Below are positions 54,179 through 64,000 of a stretch of DNA of 64,000 bases, in pieces. This DNA is from Campanula takesimana (lineage: Eukaryota > Streptophyta > Magnoliopsida > Asterales > Campanulaceae). The stretch lies in NCBI GenBank assembly GCA_026119855.1, contig JAOWBW010000025.1, positions 1,612,001 through 1,676,000 of the forward strand, written 5' to 3'. Each line of letters starts with the position of its first letter. The stretch's first letter is position 1. Under the pieces are notes generated by a model. It was not told the DNA's origin, searched no databases, and saw only the letters and a program-made list of their open reading frames with translations. Position numbers and translations under genes: made by a program.

Positions 54179-56905
54179 ATGGTCATAAGAAGTAGAGGTG
54201 GAGCACAGTCACGTGGTAGGGGCTCCATAAGCAATTCCATGTCTGCAGGTATTTTTTTTTATATATAATATTCTTAACTACTATATCTCAGCTTACACCG
54301 ACTTGGTACAATTGACATACCTGCTTGTAATGGTCTAAAGTCCTTTTGAAAATCTATACTTAACATCAGTAGTTAACATTCAAATGTAATGGTCCTTTTG
54401 AAAGTGTGTATTCTTGGTAAAGAAAAGGCAGAACTGATCCTCTGATCCTCATATAAGAGAATATAGTTACAGTTCACCAAAAAAAAAAATGAAAGAAAAG
54501 CAATAGAACTGTCTAACCTATTAGAGTGACCTGCGTACTTGGATTTGGAGTTAGTTTATTAGCATATACTCCCTCCGTCTCACCACAAGTGAGACTAGAA
54601 GTCAATTAGTGGTCAACTTGATTAAACTTTGACTAATAATTTAAATAAAAATAATTGTTCCGATTAAAATTTTAAAAATTGTTATTTAAAGTATTATAAA
54701 TGGTGATACAATAATAATTGTTAAATTTTCATTAGGATTATTACATTATATTTAAATTATGGGCAAATTGCAACTTGATAACCCATGTTTTGTCAATAGT
54801 TGCAATTGGGTTCCAATAGTGTAAAAGTTGCAACTCCATAGCCATGTTTGTCATTTTATTGCAAGTTGATATAAATTCCATTAAAATGTAACTCCTGTTA
54901 AATACTTAAGACATGTGCCTTGCACATGATTTTTAAAGGGGAAAAATAGATATTTCCCATAGCAAATGGCTGATAAACATCAATTTTATGATACTTGCAC
55001 CTACTCTTCTGTTCATTCCCAACTCAATTCATTATGGGTGAATTTGCAGGTGGTGTTAGGTGTTGTTACAGTGAATTTGCAGGTGGTGTTAGGTGTTGTT
55101 ACAGTGAACGTGTATTTTAATGTATTTCATTTCTAGTTTTTTGTATGGGTGTAATAAATGTTTTTTTCTCGAGAGGTATTTCAGGTTTGAATCACCTGAA
55201 GAAGTGGCGAAGGGTCGAATTATTTGGAGAATATAGCTGCAAAAAATACCCAAAATTAATGTACCGGTGGAAGGAACGTGCTGAGAAACAACATGTAACA
55301 ATAGCTGCTGCTAGAAATCATCATCCTGAGTGGACATCACCTGCTGTATGGAAAGAGTTATGCGACTATTGGATGAGTGAAGAGTTTATGAAAGCCAGTG
55401 AGTTATGCCAGAAGAATAGGTCATCCAATAAAGGAATACCTCACACTTCAGGAAATAAGACATTCGGGGAAAGGAAGGTGAAATTGGTACGATATAAACA
55501 TTATTACGATATAAAAAATTTCTAGGTCACAATTTTTTTTCTACTCACTAAATTTTTCTTTTTATTTCAATGTGTAGTGGAAGTCTCTAGGTCGTGCTCC
55601 AACTCAATGGGAATTATTTAATGAGACTCACTTGACTAAACGAGGAGGTAGCACTGAGAAGAAATTTATTACTGAAGATGCAGAGAACTTTTCGGTAAGT
55701 TTCTACACCATTTTATTTTTATATCAATCCCAATTCTTTATGTGTATTTGGTTGTTTCTCTATAATATGACCAAATGGTAGTTCTTGCTTGAATGACTAA
55801 GTTTAACATATTAAAAGTAGTAGAAACAGTAGACTTGTGTGTGTTTCTATTATGTAATATCTTTTCGCTAGAGTTTTATGGCAGTGGGTTTTAAGTTGTT
55901 GCAGTTCACGATGACAAGTATGTGCCAGCATACTTGTCATTAACAATGTGTGTGCGAGTGTATGACTTTTCTGTTGTGAACTTTCGATCTGTTATGATCG
56001 ATAACTTCCTTGAAATTAATTTGGGACATCTTGTCATTAAGGTTTTGAGAGTTGTAAAGTCATTTATAATATTTGACTGGTCTATTTGCCTGGTTGCAAT
56101 ATATAACGTGGTATGATAAATGTCGAGCTAGCTGGACCTTAGCTCCTTTAAAGCTTAAACTGATTGAGTCTGTGCAAGTTTAAGGCGAGTTGTATTTTTT
56201 ATGGTACTTCCTATCAGTGCACTATTTTATTGTTTAGAATCTTCCTGTTCATTTTCAAGTTTTTTAAACATACTTGTTGGTCAACTGAGTTATAAAATGT
56301 ATATTTGAAGCAGTGTACACTGCAATATTTCTTTGAAAAAGCTGCCAAAATATATATTTTCATGGTGTTTTATAAAGTAAATGGATTAGACTAACTGTTT
56401 CTCTTACATGAAATTTATGCTAAAAAATTACGTGAGGCAAATGTACTGCAGCCTTTAGCACCTGTGAATGGGGTCGATGATCCTGGGTTGAAAATATATG
56501 AAGAGGCTGTCGGGGGTGTAAAAAAAGGAAGGCTAGTTGGAAGGCCGGTGAAAAATGGAGCAAACGGTCTGGTCATGTTTCATCATCAGATTTGCAACAC
56601 AAGTTGCACTTCAGCAGTCCTCTCAAGAAGTGAAAAAGTTAAAGGAACAACTAGCTGAAAGCGAAAGGAAACGTAAAAGGTATGAGGCCAATCAAAATGC
56701 AAACTTTCAAAGGTTGTTTCAATATATTGAAATTCAAGCTGCAAAACATGGAGATCCACCTCCTCCTCGTCCTTCAATTATCAATGCAAATTCTAGTTCT
56801 GAAGGTGCGTCTAATACTCGCAATGATAGTTCTCCTACAAATTTTGGTGATGATGAGATGGGTGACGATGAGATGGGTGACGAGGGGTATGGGGATTATA
56901 GTTAG
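54179..56905 (+). pseudogene. CACTA TNPA-like protein gene (plant transposase, Ptta/En/Spm type)
   Basis: Predicted exons: 54179-54248 (M-V-I-R-S-R-G-G), 55185-55486, 55578-55694, and a last exon from about 56405 to 56905. Donors and acceptors at the first three exons are gt/ag with matching phase (1, 0, 0). The product has the family pattern: basic start, a L-N-H-L-K-K-W block, W-x-x-L-C-D-Y-W, the basic N-R-S-S-N-K-G-I-P-H-T-S-G-N-K-T-F, the W-K-S-L-G-R-A-P-T-Q-W-E-L-F block, G-G-V-K-K-G-R, then a coiled coil (S-Q-E-V-K-K-L-K-E-Q-L) and an acidic end. The last exon needs a frame change near 56540-56590, so the copy may be broken. In this superfamily the protein binds subterminal repeats. 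Confidence 0.65.
54569..54985. repeat. One-sided MITE end and one-sided Mutator-like end
   Basis: 54569 starts ctccctccgtctcaccacaa, a mariner-type end with no partner downstream. From 54766 gggcaaattgcaacttgata resembles the end of the element at 44057, also without its second end. Both lie in the predicted first intron of the TNPA-like gene. Confidence 0.45.
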
Positions 56906-57292
56906 TTTGGTTTACTGACTTCTTTTGGTTTGTGCTCTAATGGGAGTAAATACTTTTAAACTTTTAAATTGTTTGTTTAGTTTTAGAGGTAGTTTGGCAT
57001 TGATTCTATTTATTGAAAAGTGATTCTTGACAATTGATTTTAGTAAAAGTGATTATCCCAAAACTCAATTTTCTGTTTGGATGAGAAATTTTAAAAGTGA
57101 GATTTTGTGAAAAGTGATTTTAAAATACGTTTGGATACTACACAATAGAAGTGATTATATACTATAAAATGTCTTAACTACCCTAATATATTTCAAATCA
57201 TAAGAATCCATGTCAAACTAGAAAAAAAGTCCATAAATTAATTTTAAAACACAAAGTTCATATAAAAAAAATGCAGCCTTTATTTCTTTCAA

Positions 57293-58578
57293 TCAACCAC
57301 TAGATGTTGCTATCTGAACAGCCAAAAGATCGTGAAATTCATCCATTTCTCGCTCATCTGCGACAACTTGCGGGTGTGTTACGTGCTCCACATTATGGTT
57401 TTCTGTCGGTAAAAGATCGGGGCTTTCCTCATAAAATCGGAATACTTCATCCGCTTTGGCATTTTTCCTAATGTAATTATGAAGAGCCATTGATGCACCT
57501 ACTATAGAAACTTGCACGTCAAAATTAAATGAGTGCATATCATTTAAAATTCTCCATCGAGCTTTCCAAAATCCAAAGCTTCGCTCAATTATGCTTCTCA
57601 ACGAAGAGTGAGCTTTGTTGAATTTCTCTTGCATGTTCATCGGTTGTGCCCCATGACGAAAATCGGGTAAATGATATCTCTCTCCTTTATATGGTGCCAA
57701 ATAACCTTTAATATTTGGATAACCTGCATCAACTAAATAGTACTTCTCTGCACAAATATTTGACATATATTTAAAGACATTATTAAAATAATAATAAATT
57801 ACTTGATATTAAAACTTATGTATAAGCAATACTATTAACCTCCTCTAGGATGTGGAAAGTTCAATTCGGGACTCCTTAGTGCTTGGTAAAAAATACGTGT
57901 GTCATGCGCACTACCTTCCCAACCAGGCCATATAAATGTAAAGCACATGTCAAAGCCACAAATTGCCATTATATTTTGAGTTGGATATCCTTTTCTTCCA
58001 ATGTAAGGAACTTGTTCATTAAGCAGGAGAATCGCCTTCACATGTGTCCCATCAATGGCACCAATACAGTCCTAAATATAATTAGTGTTAGAAACCATCT
58101 CATAAACTAGATTTCTAGAAGTAATGTTGAAATTACTAACCTTGAAATGGGGCCAATATTTGTCATTCTCACTAATATGTTTGGGAACAGAGTCAAAACT
58201 CTCAGGTGGCTTGATCATATCAAGTGATAATGCGATTACTGCTTGAAGAACATTATGAAAATGCCTACTTATTGTCTCTCCAGAGTGTTGAAAACGCTCC
58301 TGCAGCATTCGGTTACTATGACCATGTCCAAGCACAACTAAAAATATTGCAACCTGTTCTTCAGTGCTAATTTCTCTAGACTTTCTTAAATTGTATTTGT
58401 TCTTTAGATCACTACAAAGGGATAAAAAGACTTCTTTTTCCATCCTGAATTGTTCTTGACATCGACGCCAATGTCCGTGAAGTATTTCCATAACAAACAT
58501 ATGACCGGTTTGTTTTGACGTCCTACAAGGCTGCTTATTAATGATTCTGAGCCTAAAGTCTAAAATCAAGAGTGCCAT
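57293..58578 (-). CDS. Harbinger transposase (DDE), three exons, apparently intact
   Basis: Cuts and inserts the element. Exons on the minus strand are 58578-58141, 58071-57840 and 57747-57293. The introns have gt/ag borders and their phases join exactly (1125 nt, 374 residues plus stop). Exon 1 holds the helix-turn-helix-like region (E-Q-V-A-I-F-L ... F-Q-H-S-G-E-T-I-S-R-H-F). Exon 2 has the first catalytic Asp in G-A-I-D-G-T-H and the second in S-A-H-D-T-R. Exon 3 has Y-Y-L-V-D-A-G-Y-P and the catalytic Glu in S-I-I-E-R-S-F-G. No internal stop was seen. The family also gave rise to host genes such as ALP1. A domesticated gene is less likely here, because the gene still lies between transposon-like ends. 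The start is the first ATG; a further exon upstream is possible. Confidence 0.88.
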
Positions 58579-58819
58579 GCATTCTCTAATTGCCTGGTAG
58601 TAAAGAATACTCTTTAAAATTATTTAAACTATTTATGTCTAGCCAAAAACAACTCATAAGCCCATAAACTAAACAACCTTAAACTTGTGTATCTCAAAGT
58701 ATGATATACTGTAATGGTTCTGAGCTTAAAATCAAGAATGACCTGCATTATCTATGTGGTAGTCATTTTTCTTTACCTTTCTCCCATGTGACTGCGAGTG
58801 TGTATGTCTTTTCCTAATA

Positions 58820-59012
58820 CTCCCTCCGTCCCATAATAAATATTGTACTTTTCTTTTTAATTCGTAGTAATAAGAAAAATATTATTTATAATTCAGGAAA
58901 GTATAATCTAAATGAAATTGTATCATTGTAGAAGCAATGTACACACAAGTAAATCATATTCTTTAAAAGTGTTTACAAGTAAAATGTGATATTTCTAATG
59001 GGACGAATGGAG
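58820..59012. mobile_element. Mariner-type MITE in the Harbinger element
   Basis: Ends are ctccctccgtcccataataa and taatgggacgaatggag, with TA on both sides (58818-58819 and 59013-59014). It lies upstream of the transposase start. Confidence 0.82.
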
Positions 59013-60099
59013 TATACATTTATATATTAATTTGTTATGGTTAATAATCACGATGGAATGGTGTGGAAATACAGAACATGAATTTAAGGTGAATGTCATT
59101 GATAAGTAGAGTCAGAACAAAATGTTGCAGAAGGAAACATTAACAGGAGAATTCTTAGACATGCCAATACCAACTAATTTTGATTTCTAAGTTCACATGC
59201 TCATAGCATAATTGATATTTATAAAATCAACATAAGAAGATATTAAACTCTCTTGGGCATGATTTAAGAGAAACACATGTATGCATGAATGAATTTGGCT
59301 CAGGCAAAAACACAAACACGTAGAGTGCACAAACAAGTTGGTTGTTCATGGATATAATTTTGAGATACATACACCTATAATATGATAGCTGAATCAATGA
59401 CATTCAAAGAAGTGATCTAAATGTTCATTGCATAGATTATCAAGAAGAGAAAAACATACCTTTAGCTTTGCAGACGAGGATTTACTAAACTTTGTTGAAG
59501 TGTAGAAGAGAGTTGTTGACAGCCAAAGGAATAAATAACAGGGATGTGGAAATCATGCTGATATAAGGGCAAATCAAAGATTTGAATTTTGAAATTGATT
59601 TTTAGAGAAGTGATTATCCCGGAAGCAGGGGGAGAGGTGATTCTTGTTACCGTGATTATCTGCGTCTTCGACCCGCCCAACGCAGACGCATCTTTTTTCG
59701 CCAAACACCTCATTACGGCGCTTTTTGGATGGGACGGCGCTGGAACGCGCGTTGAAGCCCAAAAAACGCACGCCCAAACCCAGCCTTAAGCCAATATGGT
59801 AGCATGCTTTTTGGATTAATGTGGTAAGACATTTTTATTTTGTACTGTGATTGATATTATTTACGAACAATGGTAAATGTTATTTTTAGACAATATGCGA
59901 ACTTTTAAATTGATTTAAAGTTTGTTTCCGATTATGTTTTGTATATAATTATAGTAATAAGGCTCATACAATTATATTTTGAAATGAAATATCCACGATC
60001 TAATGGGATGGAAAAACAATCGTATAAACACCTCAGTATTTTCGATTAATTGATTACGTGATTGCTAAGCCATTCCATATTGTTTTGATATTGACATTT

Positions 60100-60545
60100 G
60101 TGACTGCCCTAGCTGTGGCCTTTTATAAGCTAATGTGATTGGTATTCTGCCCCCTTTAAAAAATTAATGTGATTGTATTTTCCATCTCCTTTTAAAGCTA
60201 CTGAGATGGCATTTGCCGTCTCCTTTTAAGCTAATGTGATTGCTTTTGCCGTCTCCTTCTTTGGGCTATTGCGATTGCATATGCCATCTCCTTTTCTAGG
60301 CTTTTGCGATTGCAAACATGATATAAAAAATTTAATAATTAAAATTAATTAAATCTTAACGCGACCGGAGAAGCAATCGCAAAAGAGTTAGTATCTAAGG
60401 CGACTGCTTTTCTTATCGCCTAAGTTTTCCGCGACTAGGCTTTCCGCGATTGCCTTAGCGATTGCCTTCCCAATCGCGTTACCTTTTTGTGACGGCGTTT
60501 GGGGTTTCGGTGACTGCTTTTGGCAATCGCAAAAAGCTGTTTTTC
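60100..60545. repeat. 3' subterminal repeats of the CACTA element
   Basis: At least 12 words of the types gtgattg, gcgattgc and (t)gccgtctcctt occur in 450 bp. Several are in regular pairs about 45 nt apart (60195-60300). The motifs match those at the 5' end. Confidence 0.8.
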
Positions 60546-60556
60546 TTGTAGTGCTT

Positions 60557-62280
60557 AGAGACCCATTTATAGGTTTCACATCTTTAGGTAATGTAAAAAG
60601 ATCCCAAAAGTTGTTATCTTTCAAAGATTTCAACTCTTTATAGATGGTATTAATCTATTTATGAAAATTAGGACTATTAATGGCTTTATGGTAGATGAAT
60701 GGCTCATCTCCCACAAAACCTATGTGTCCTTAATTTCTCGGTAAGATACATATCATAATTATCCGGTATTGCAATCCTTCTTACTCTATTGTATCTCTTT
60801 AAGGGCACCGGTTCTTACTAATTCTGAGGTTGTTGAATTTCCTTCTTATGATCAACATTTTCATGCTGTTCAATATTTATAGGGAAACCATATTTATTTT
60901 GAATTGTATGTTCTTCTTGAATATCAAGTACAAAATTTGAAATCCAATTGGAACTTATGGAAGAGGTGAAGAAATGGATGCCTCTTCTTTTCCAAATTCA
61001 AAATATTACACCTAATCTCCCACTAAATTCAACATCCTCAAAGAACCTAGCTTTTCCCGTTTCAAAATGTTCAAATTTTTGGGTTGTAAAATTTATATAT
61101 CCCCTAGATCTTTCGGCTAACCTCATGAATAACTACTAACAATCTTATGTCTAACTTGCCCTTAGTAGACTTATAAGGTCTACCCTTATGTTAGACAACC
61201 CCATAAATGAAGATGATTTAAGGACGTATTCCTTATTCGTCCCAAAATCATAAAGGGTTTTTATTAGTAGCTTAGAGGGAGCTTTAATGAGAATAAGGGC
61301 TGCGGTTTTAATCTATCGCCCATAATGAGTGAGGTAAAAGAAGCACAAAACATGCTTTATTACCATTTCCTTAAGGATTTTATCATGTCTCTTGTGTACA
61401 TCATTCATGCTAGGCACCCGGCTTAATGTAGATGGAGACAATCCCACACTCTTCAAAATAACGAGTAAAAAGGACCTAGACGTTGTTCCCTTTAACAATC
61501 ATTCCAACCATGATATACTCTATCATGATTTGACCTAATGTTCTTAATAGTCTTTCAAAGTTGATTTCCAACTTTGACCTCATAAGACTTGAAAACGTCC
61601 ATAACTTGAGTCTTTGCATGAAGTAATAAATGCATCCATATTGAGAGTAGTCATTTATAAACGTAATAACTATTGTTGACCTTTCCACGAAGGAATAATG
61701 AATGACCCACAATGTTCATATGTATTAGTTTTAAAGACACTTGATACTCTCGAGAATACTATTCTTTTAATGTTTGTAAATTTCCTTTAAGGCATTTAAT
61801 GCAAAAGTATTTTCCAAAATATCAAGTTTGTTTAAGATTTTCTTTAACATAAGCTTATCAATTTTCCTTTTGGAAATATGACCCAAATGCCTATGCCTTA
61901 ATGAAAAATAAAATAAAATTTACTTGATAACTTTTGCTTTCTAGTTTTGGTTTCATTATTAAGGGACACATTTATTGTTTGAATAATGTCAAGTGAAGAA
62001 AGAATACTTGACAAAGTACTAGTGCCAACAACCTTTGGAATTAAAATAGAGATCACACTTATTATTAATGAACAAGAGTGACCTTCCTTGTCCAATATTG
62101 TGATAAATATCATAATTCCATTTAAATGATGCTACAATAAATATATTATTTAATACAAAATAATACTTAGTACTTAACAATAATTTAAATGATCCTTATG
62201 CCTATAACTCTAACCGGATTCCTAGTTTCCATAAAGATGAATTTCTTCATCTTTACTAGGTCTTCGGTAATTTAGGCAAT
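60557..62280 (-). pseudogene. Integrase/protease-region remnant of the second copia element
   Basis: The minus strand at 61712-61476 encodes an integrase-core remnant (V-I-T-F-I-N-D-Y-S-Q-Y). 62113-61898 is a pre-integrase remnant. Stops and shifts occur throughout. The matching piece beyond the CACTA element is 50024-51531, where S/A-D-A-K-R and R-T-L-F-E-T-K-like blocks are shared with 6340-6450. Confidence 0.6.
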
Positions 62281-63737
62281 TGTTGGGTATGCCCACATAT
62301 ATCTCAGTTTTAATGTATTAGGATTTATTAGATTTGATTGATCCATCACCTAAGTTTTATTTCATGGACTTAGACCCACATGTAAAAAGTATTTATACTT
62401 CATTTTTTAGGTTGTCCATTGTTATAGAATAGGCTTAGAAATAGGGCAAGAAGATCAAGTTTCAAGAAAAATCACTCACTCAGTGAGTTTGAGCCGCGCT
62501 TATGCGCCTCCCACGCGCACGCGCCACGCGCCCTTCCACTTTCGCGCCATGCGCCATTTAGAGCGCGCGCATAAGGATTTCTTCATAAGATATGTTACGC
62601 GCCTCTGCGCCCCTTGTTTTAAGCACACGCTTACTGTGCGCCTATTGGCTCAATGCGCCTCTTGGCTCAAACGCGCCTCAAAGTATTTTTTCAAACTCAG
62701 TGATTTATTGAAGACTCGAAGACTTGAAGAGAATTCAAATTACGCCAATGATCCAACGGTGGTTAAAAGATGCATATGCGCCTAAATCTGTTGACACGCG
62801 TCCATAACGGTCACTTTTATGTGAGTGTCAAAATGGCCATAATATATGATGCTCCAATCAACAAGCGACAGCTCATCTTATCCACAAGATTTCCAACGGC
62901 TAGCTAGTTTTTGAAGTTCACTATAAATACCCCATAACTTCACATTTTGAAGTTGTTCTGAGTTTTGCTAAGAATTTCAAGAATTTCTCTCTCAAGCATT
63001 TGTTGAAGATTTGAAGATTGCCTTCGTTTTTCCAGATTTCTCAAGAACATCTTCATACCTTCATCCTTAGCCCAGATCTTCAAGCCTTAACACTTTAGTT
63101 TCTTGTGCTCTCCATCTCAAAGATCTAAAGAGCCTTGATACTAAGAACACACACGCACCTCTTTAAGATTAATCATTTAGATTCATTTTTAGAGATACAC
63201 CGGTTATTGTTTTGGATTTGTTCTTTCATAGTAATAGATCTTGAGTTAGTGTATAAGCTCAAACATTGTAATTGTAACACTCACTCATTATATAAGATCT
63301 CGATTAGAAATCCAAGACTAACCATCTTGGTAGAGGACGTAGATCTTTCATTGATCGAACCTCTCCAAATAGCTGTGTTATTATCTTGTCATTTCTTTCA
63401 AGTTATTATTTTCACTCACTATTTGCTTGTTTACTCATTGTAGATTGATTGAACTGAATTGTGTTGTGTTGTTATATCATTTGCCTTAGTTCCTTATTTC
63501 ACTCACTTTGAGCCAAATACTTAGTGTGTGTGTTGCGCTCCCTTTATCACTTTGCGCCTATTTTCATTACTAAATTCCGCTGTGCATTTCACTCACTCAC
63601 TTAGGCGCATTTCATAACGCTTACTTGATAAAGTGCGCATTCGCAATTGAGTTTTCAAGGGTACGAAAAGAATTTTAAAACAGCTATTCACCCCCCCTCT
63701 AGCTATTTTTCATACCCTGTTGCCCTTGGGACCAACA
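62281..63737 (+). repeat. 5' LTR of the third copia element
   Basis: 1457 bp. A TATA box ctataaatac lies at 62921-62930. A cluster of gcgc-containing words (tgcgcc, acgcgc, gcgcgc) lies at 62493-62670. Homology to the solo LTR is best at 63150-63380. Confidence 0.9.
62922..62929 (+). promoter_or_regulatory. TATA box of the third copia LTR
   Basis: tataaata is preceded by ccaacggctagc, as in the related LTR at 19554 (caacggctat upstream). Confidence 0.6.
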
Positions 63738-63739
63738 AG

Positions 63740-63751
63740 TGGTATCAGAGC
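63740..63751 (+). other. Primer-binding site, iMet type
   Basis: tggtatcagagc starts 2 nt after the LTR. Confidence 0.92.
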
Positions 63752-63808
63752 AAACACCTTTATAAAAATTTTTCGTTTTTCAAGCTTAACAGTGGGTGCC
63801 GATTCTAA

Positions 63809-64000
63809 ATGGCAAACTCAAAACCTATGGCAACTGCAAACTACACTCACGTTCCGGTCTTGATGAAGATCATTTTGACGTATGGAAATTCAGCATATTG
63901 ACTCATCTCAACTCAATCGATGAAAGGCTCCATGACACCGTCGTTTATGGACCTTATATTCCGATGAAGGCGAATCCAAATCCACGCACCAACGCTGCTC
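63809..64000 (+). pseudogene. Copia gag start (partial, frame changed)
   Basis: ATG 63809 opens M-A-N-S-K-P-M-A-T. The recognisable gag block D-E-D-H-F-D-V-W-K-F, followed by N-S-I-D-E-R, lies in another frame from about 63855, so a 1-nt shift is present near 63850. The rest lies beyond the window. Capsid protein of the third element. Confidence 0.7.

Larger units (their letters stand above)
56986..59785 (-). mobile_element. PIF/Harbinger transposon, 2.8 kb
   Basis: The left end gaggtagtttggcattga and the inverse of the right end (ggctgggtttgggcgtg) are a weak inverted pair. The 3-bp duplication tta lies at 56983-56985 and 59786-59788. A complete transposase gene lies between them on the minus strand. 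The second Harbinger gene (Myb/SANT-like) was not found. A mariner-type MITE is nested at 58820. The end assignment is less certain than the gene. Confidence 0.7.
51532..60553 (+). mobile_element. CACTA (En/Spm) transposon, 9.0 kb
   Basis: Ends are cactacaagaaaaataacc and ttttcttgtagtg. The 3-bp duplication ctt lies at 51529-51531 and 60554-60556. Both subterminal regions hold short repeats (gcgattgc, ggagacggc and inverses). It carries a TNPA-like gene (54179-56905), a Harbinger element (56986-59785) and a MITE. No TNPD transposase was found, so it is probably non-autonomous. Confidence 0.93.
49547..62280 (-). mobile_element. Second minus-strand copia element, interrupted and cut by the window
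   Basis: The 3' LTR is 49547-50023. The internal part is 50024-51531 plus 60557-62280, colinear with 5529-8790 of the first minus-strand copia element and equally decayed. The 9.0 kb CACTA element sits in the reverse-transcriptase/integrase region and another copia LTR interrupts it at 62281. Its gag, leader and 5' LTR are not in the window. Confidence 0.9.
62281..64000 (+). mobile_element. Third copia element: 5' LTR and gag start, cut by the window end
   Basis: The LTR 62281-63737 (tgttgggtatg...gaccaaca) is followed by a primer site and the start of gag. It is the same family as the solo LTR at 18775. The element is inserted in the second minus-strand copia element. Its 3' part lies outside the window, so no TSD can be checked. 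Confidence 0.9.

Noticed and set aside
57293..58578. Domesticated host gene (ALP1-like) instead of a transposon
   Set aside because: The gene lies between inverted ends with a tta duplication inside a CACTA element, which fits a mobile Harbinger better. Not fully excluded, because the ends are weak.
62483..62785. 100-codon frame in the third copia LTR
   Set aside because: R/A/H-rich translation of the gcgc word cluster upstream of the TATA box. No protein is expected there.

Overview
The window looks like nuclear DNA of a eudicot plant. It is AT-rich and has few genes. It is packed with Ty1/copia retrotransposons (tRNA-iMet primer sites), long LTRs, and CACTA, PIF/Harbinger, hAT, Mutator-like and 'ctccctccgt' mariner-type elements. 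Its only gene family is the plant-specific subfamily XII of leucine-rich-repeat receptor kinases (LRR-RLK). No tRNA, rRNA or CRISPR array was seen, and the species cannot be named from the sequence.

Layout. 1-3344: right part of a long LTR. 3345-11924: a Mutator-like element split by a hAT element, which is itself split by a 6.2 kb minus-strand copia element; each layer except the outermost has a target-site duplication (TSD). 12315-13512: another Mutator-like element with a nested mariner-type MITE. 13773-20462: a plus-strand Tnt1/Tork-like copia element with one frameshift and one nonsense codon, whose 3' LTR holds a foreign 1.7 kb solo LTR. 20868-41660: a tandem array of seven LRR-RLK relics. 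Two are nearly full length (22653-25777 and 32794-35975) and five are fragments (about 26581, 31405, 36890, 38044 and 39811). None is intact as read here. Flanking DNA was duplicated with them, including a short minus-strand exon-like block seen three times. 41851-44641: a hAT element carrying gene-like sequence inside a mariner-type MITE, then a small Mutator-like element. 45029-47356: a solo LTR containing a hAT MITE containing a mariner-type MITE. 48444-49546: a second copy of the 3345-4180 block. 49547-62280: a second minus-strand copia element, broken by a 9.0 kb CACTA element that carries a Harbinger element with an apparently intact 374-residue transposase. 62281-64000: the 5' LTR and gag start of a third copia element, cut by the window end.

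Function. The only host function visible is the former immune-receptor cluster: extracellular LRRs, one membrane span and a non-RD kinase, as in the FLS2/EFR/Xa21 group. Everything else is mobile DNA. The gene most likely to be able to make a working protein is the Harbinger transposase. The receptor at 22653 might still yield a secreted LRR-only protein.

All boundaries come from reading the sequence by eye. Target-site duplications and empty sites in the paralogous copies were used as the main check.
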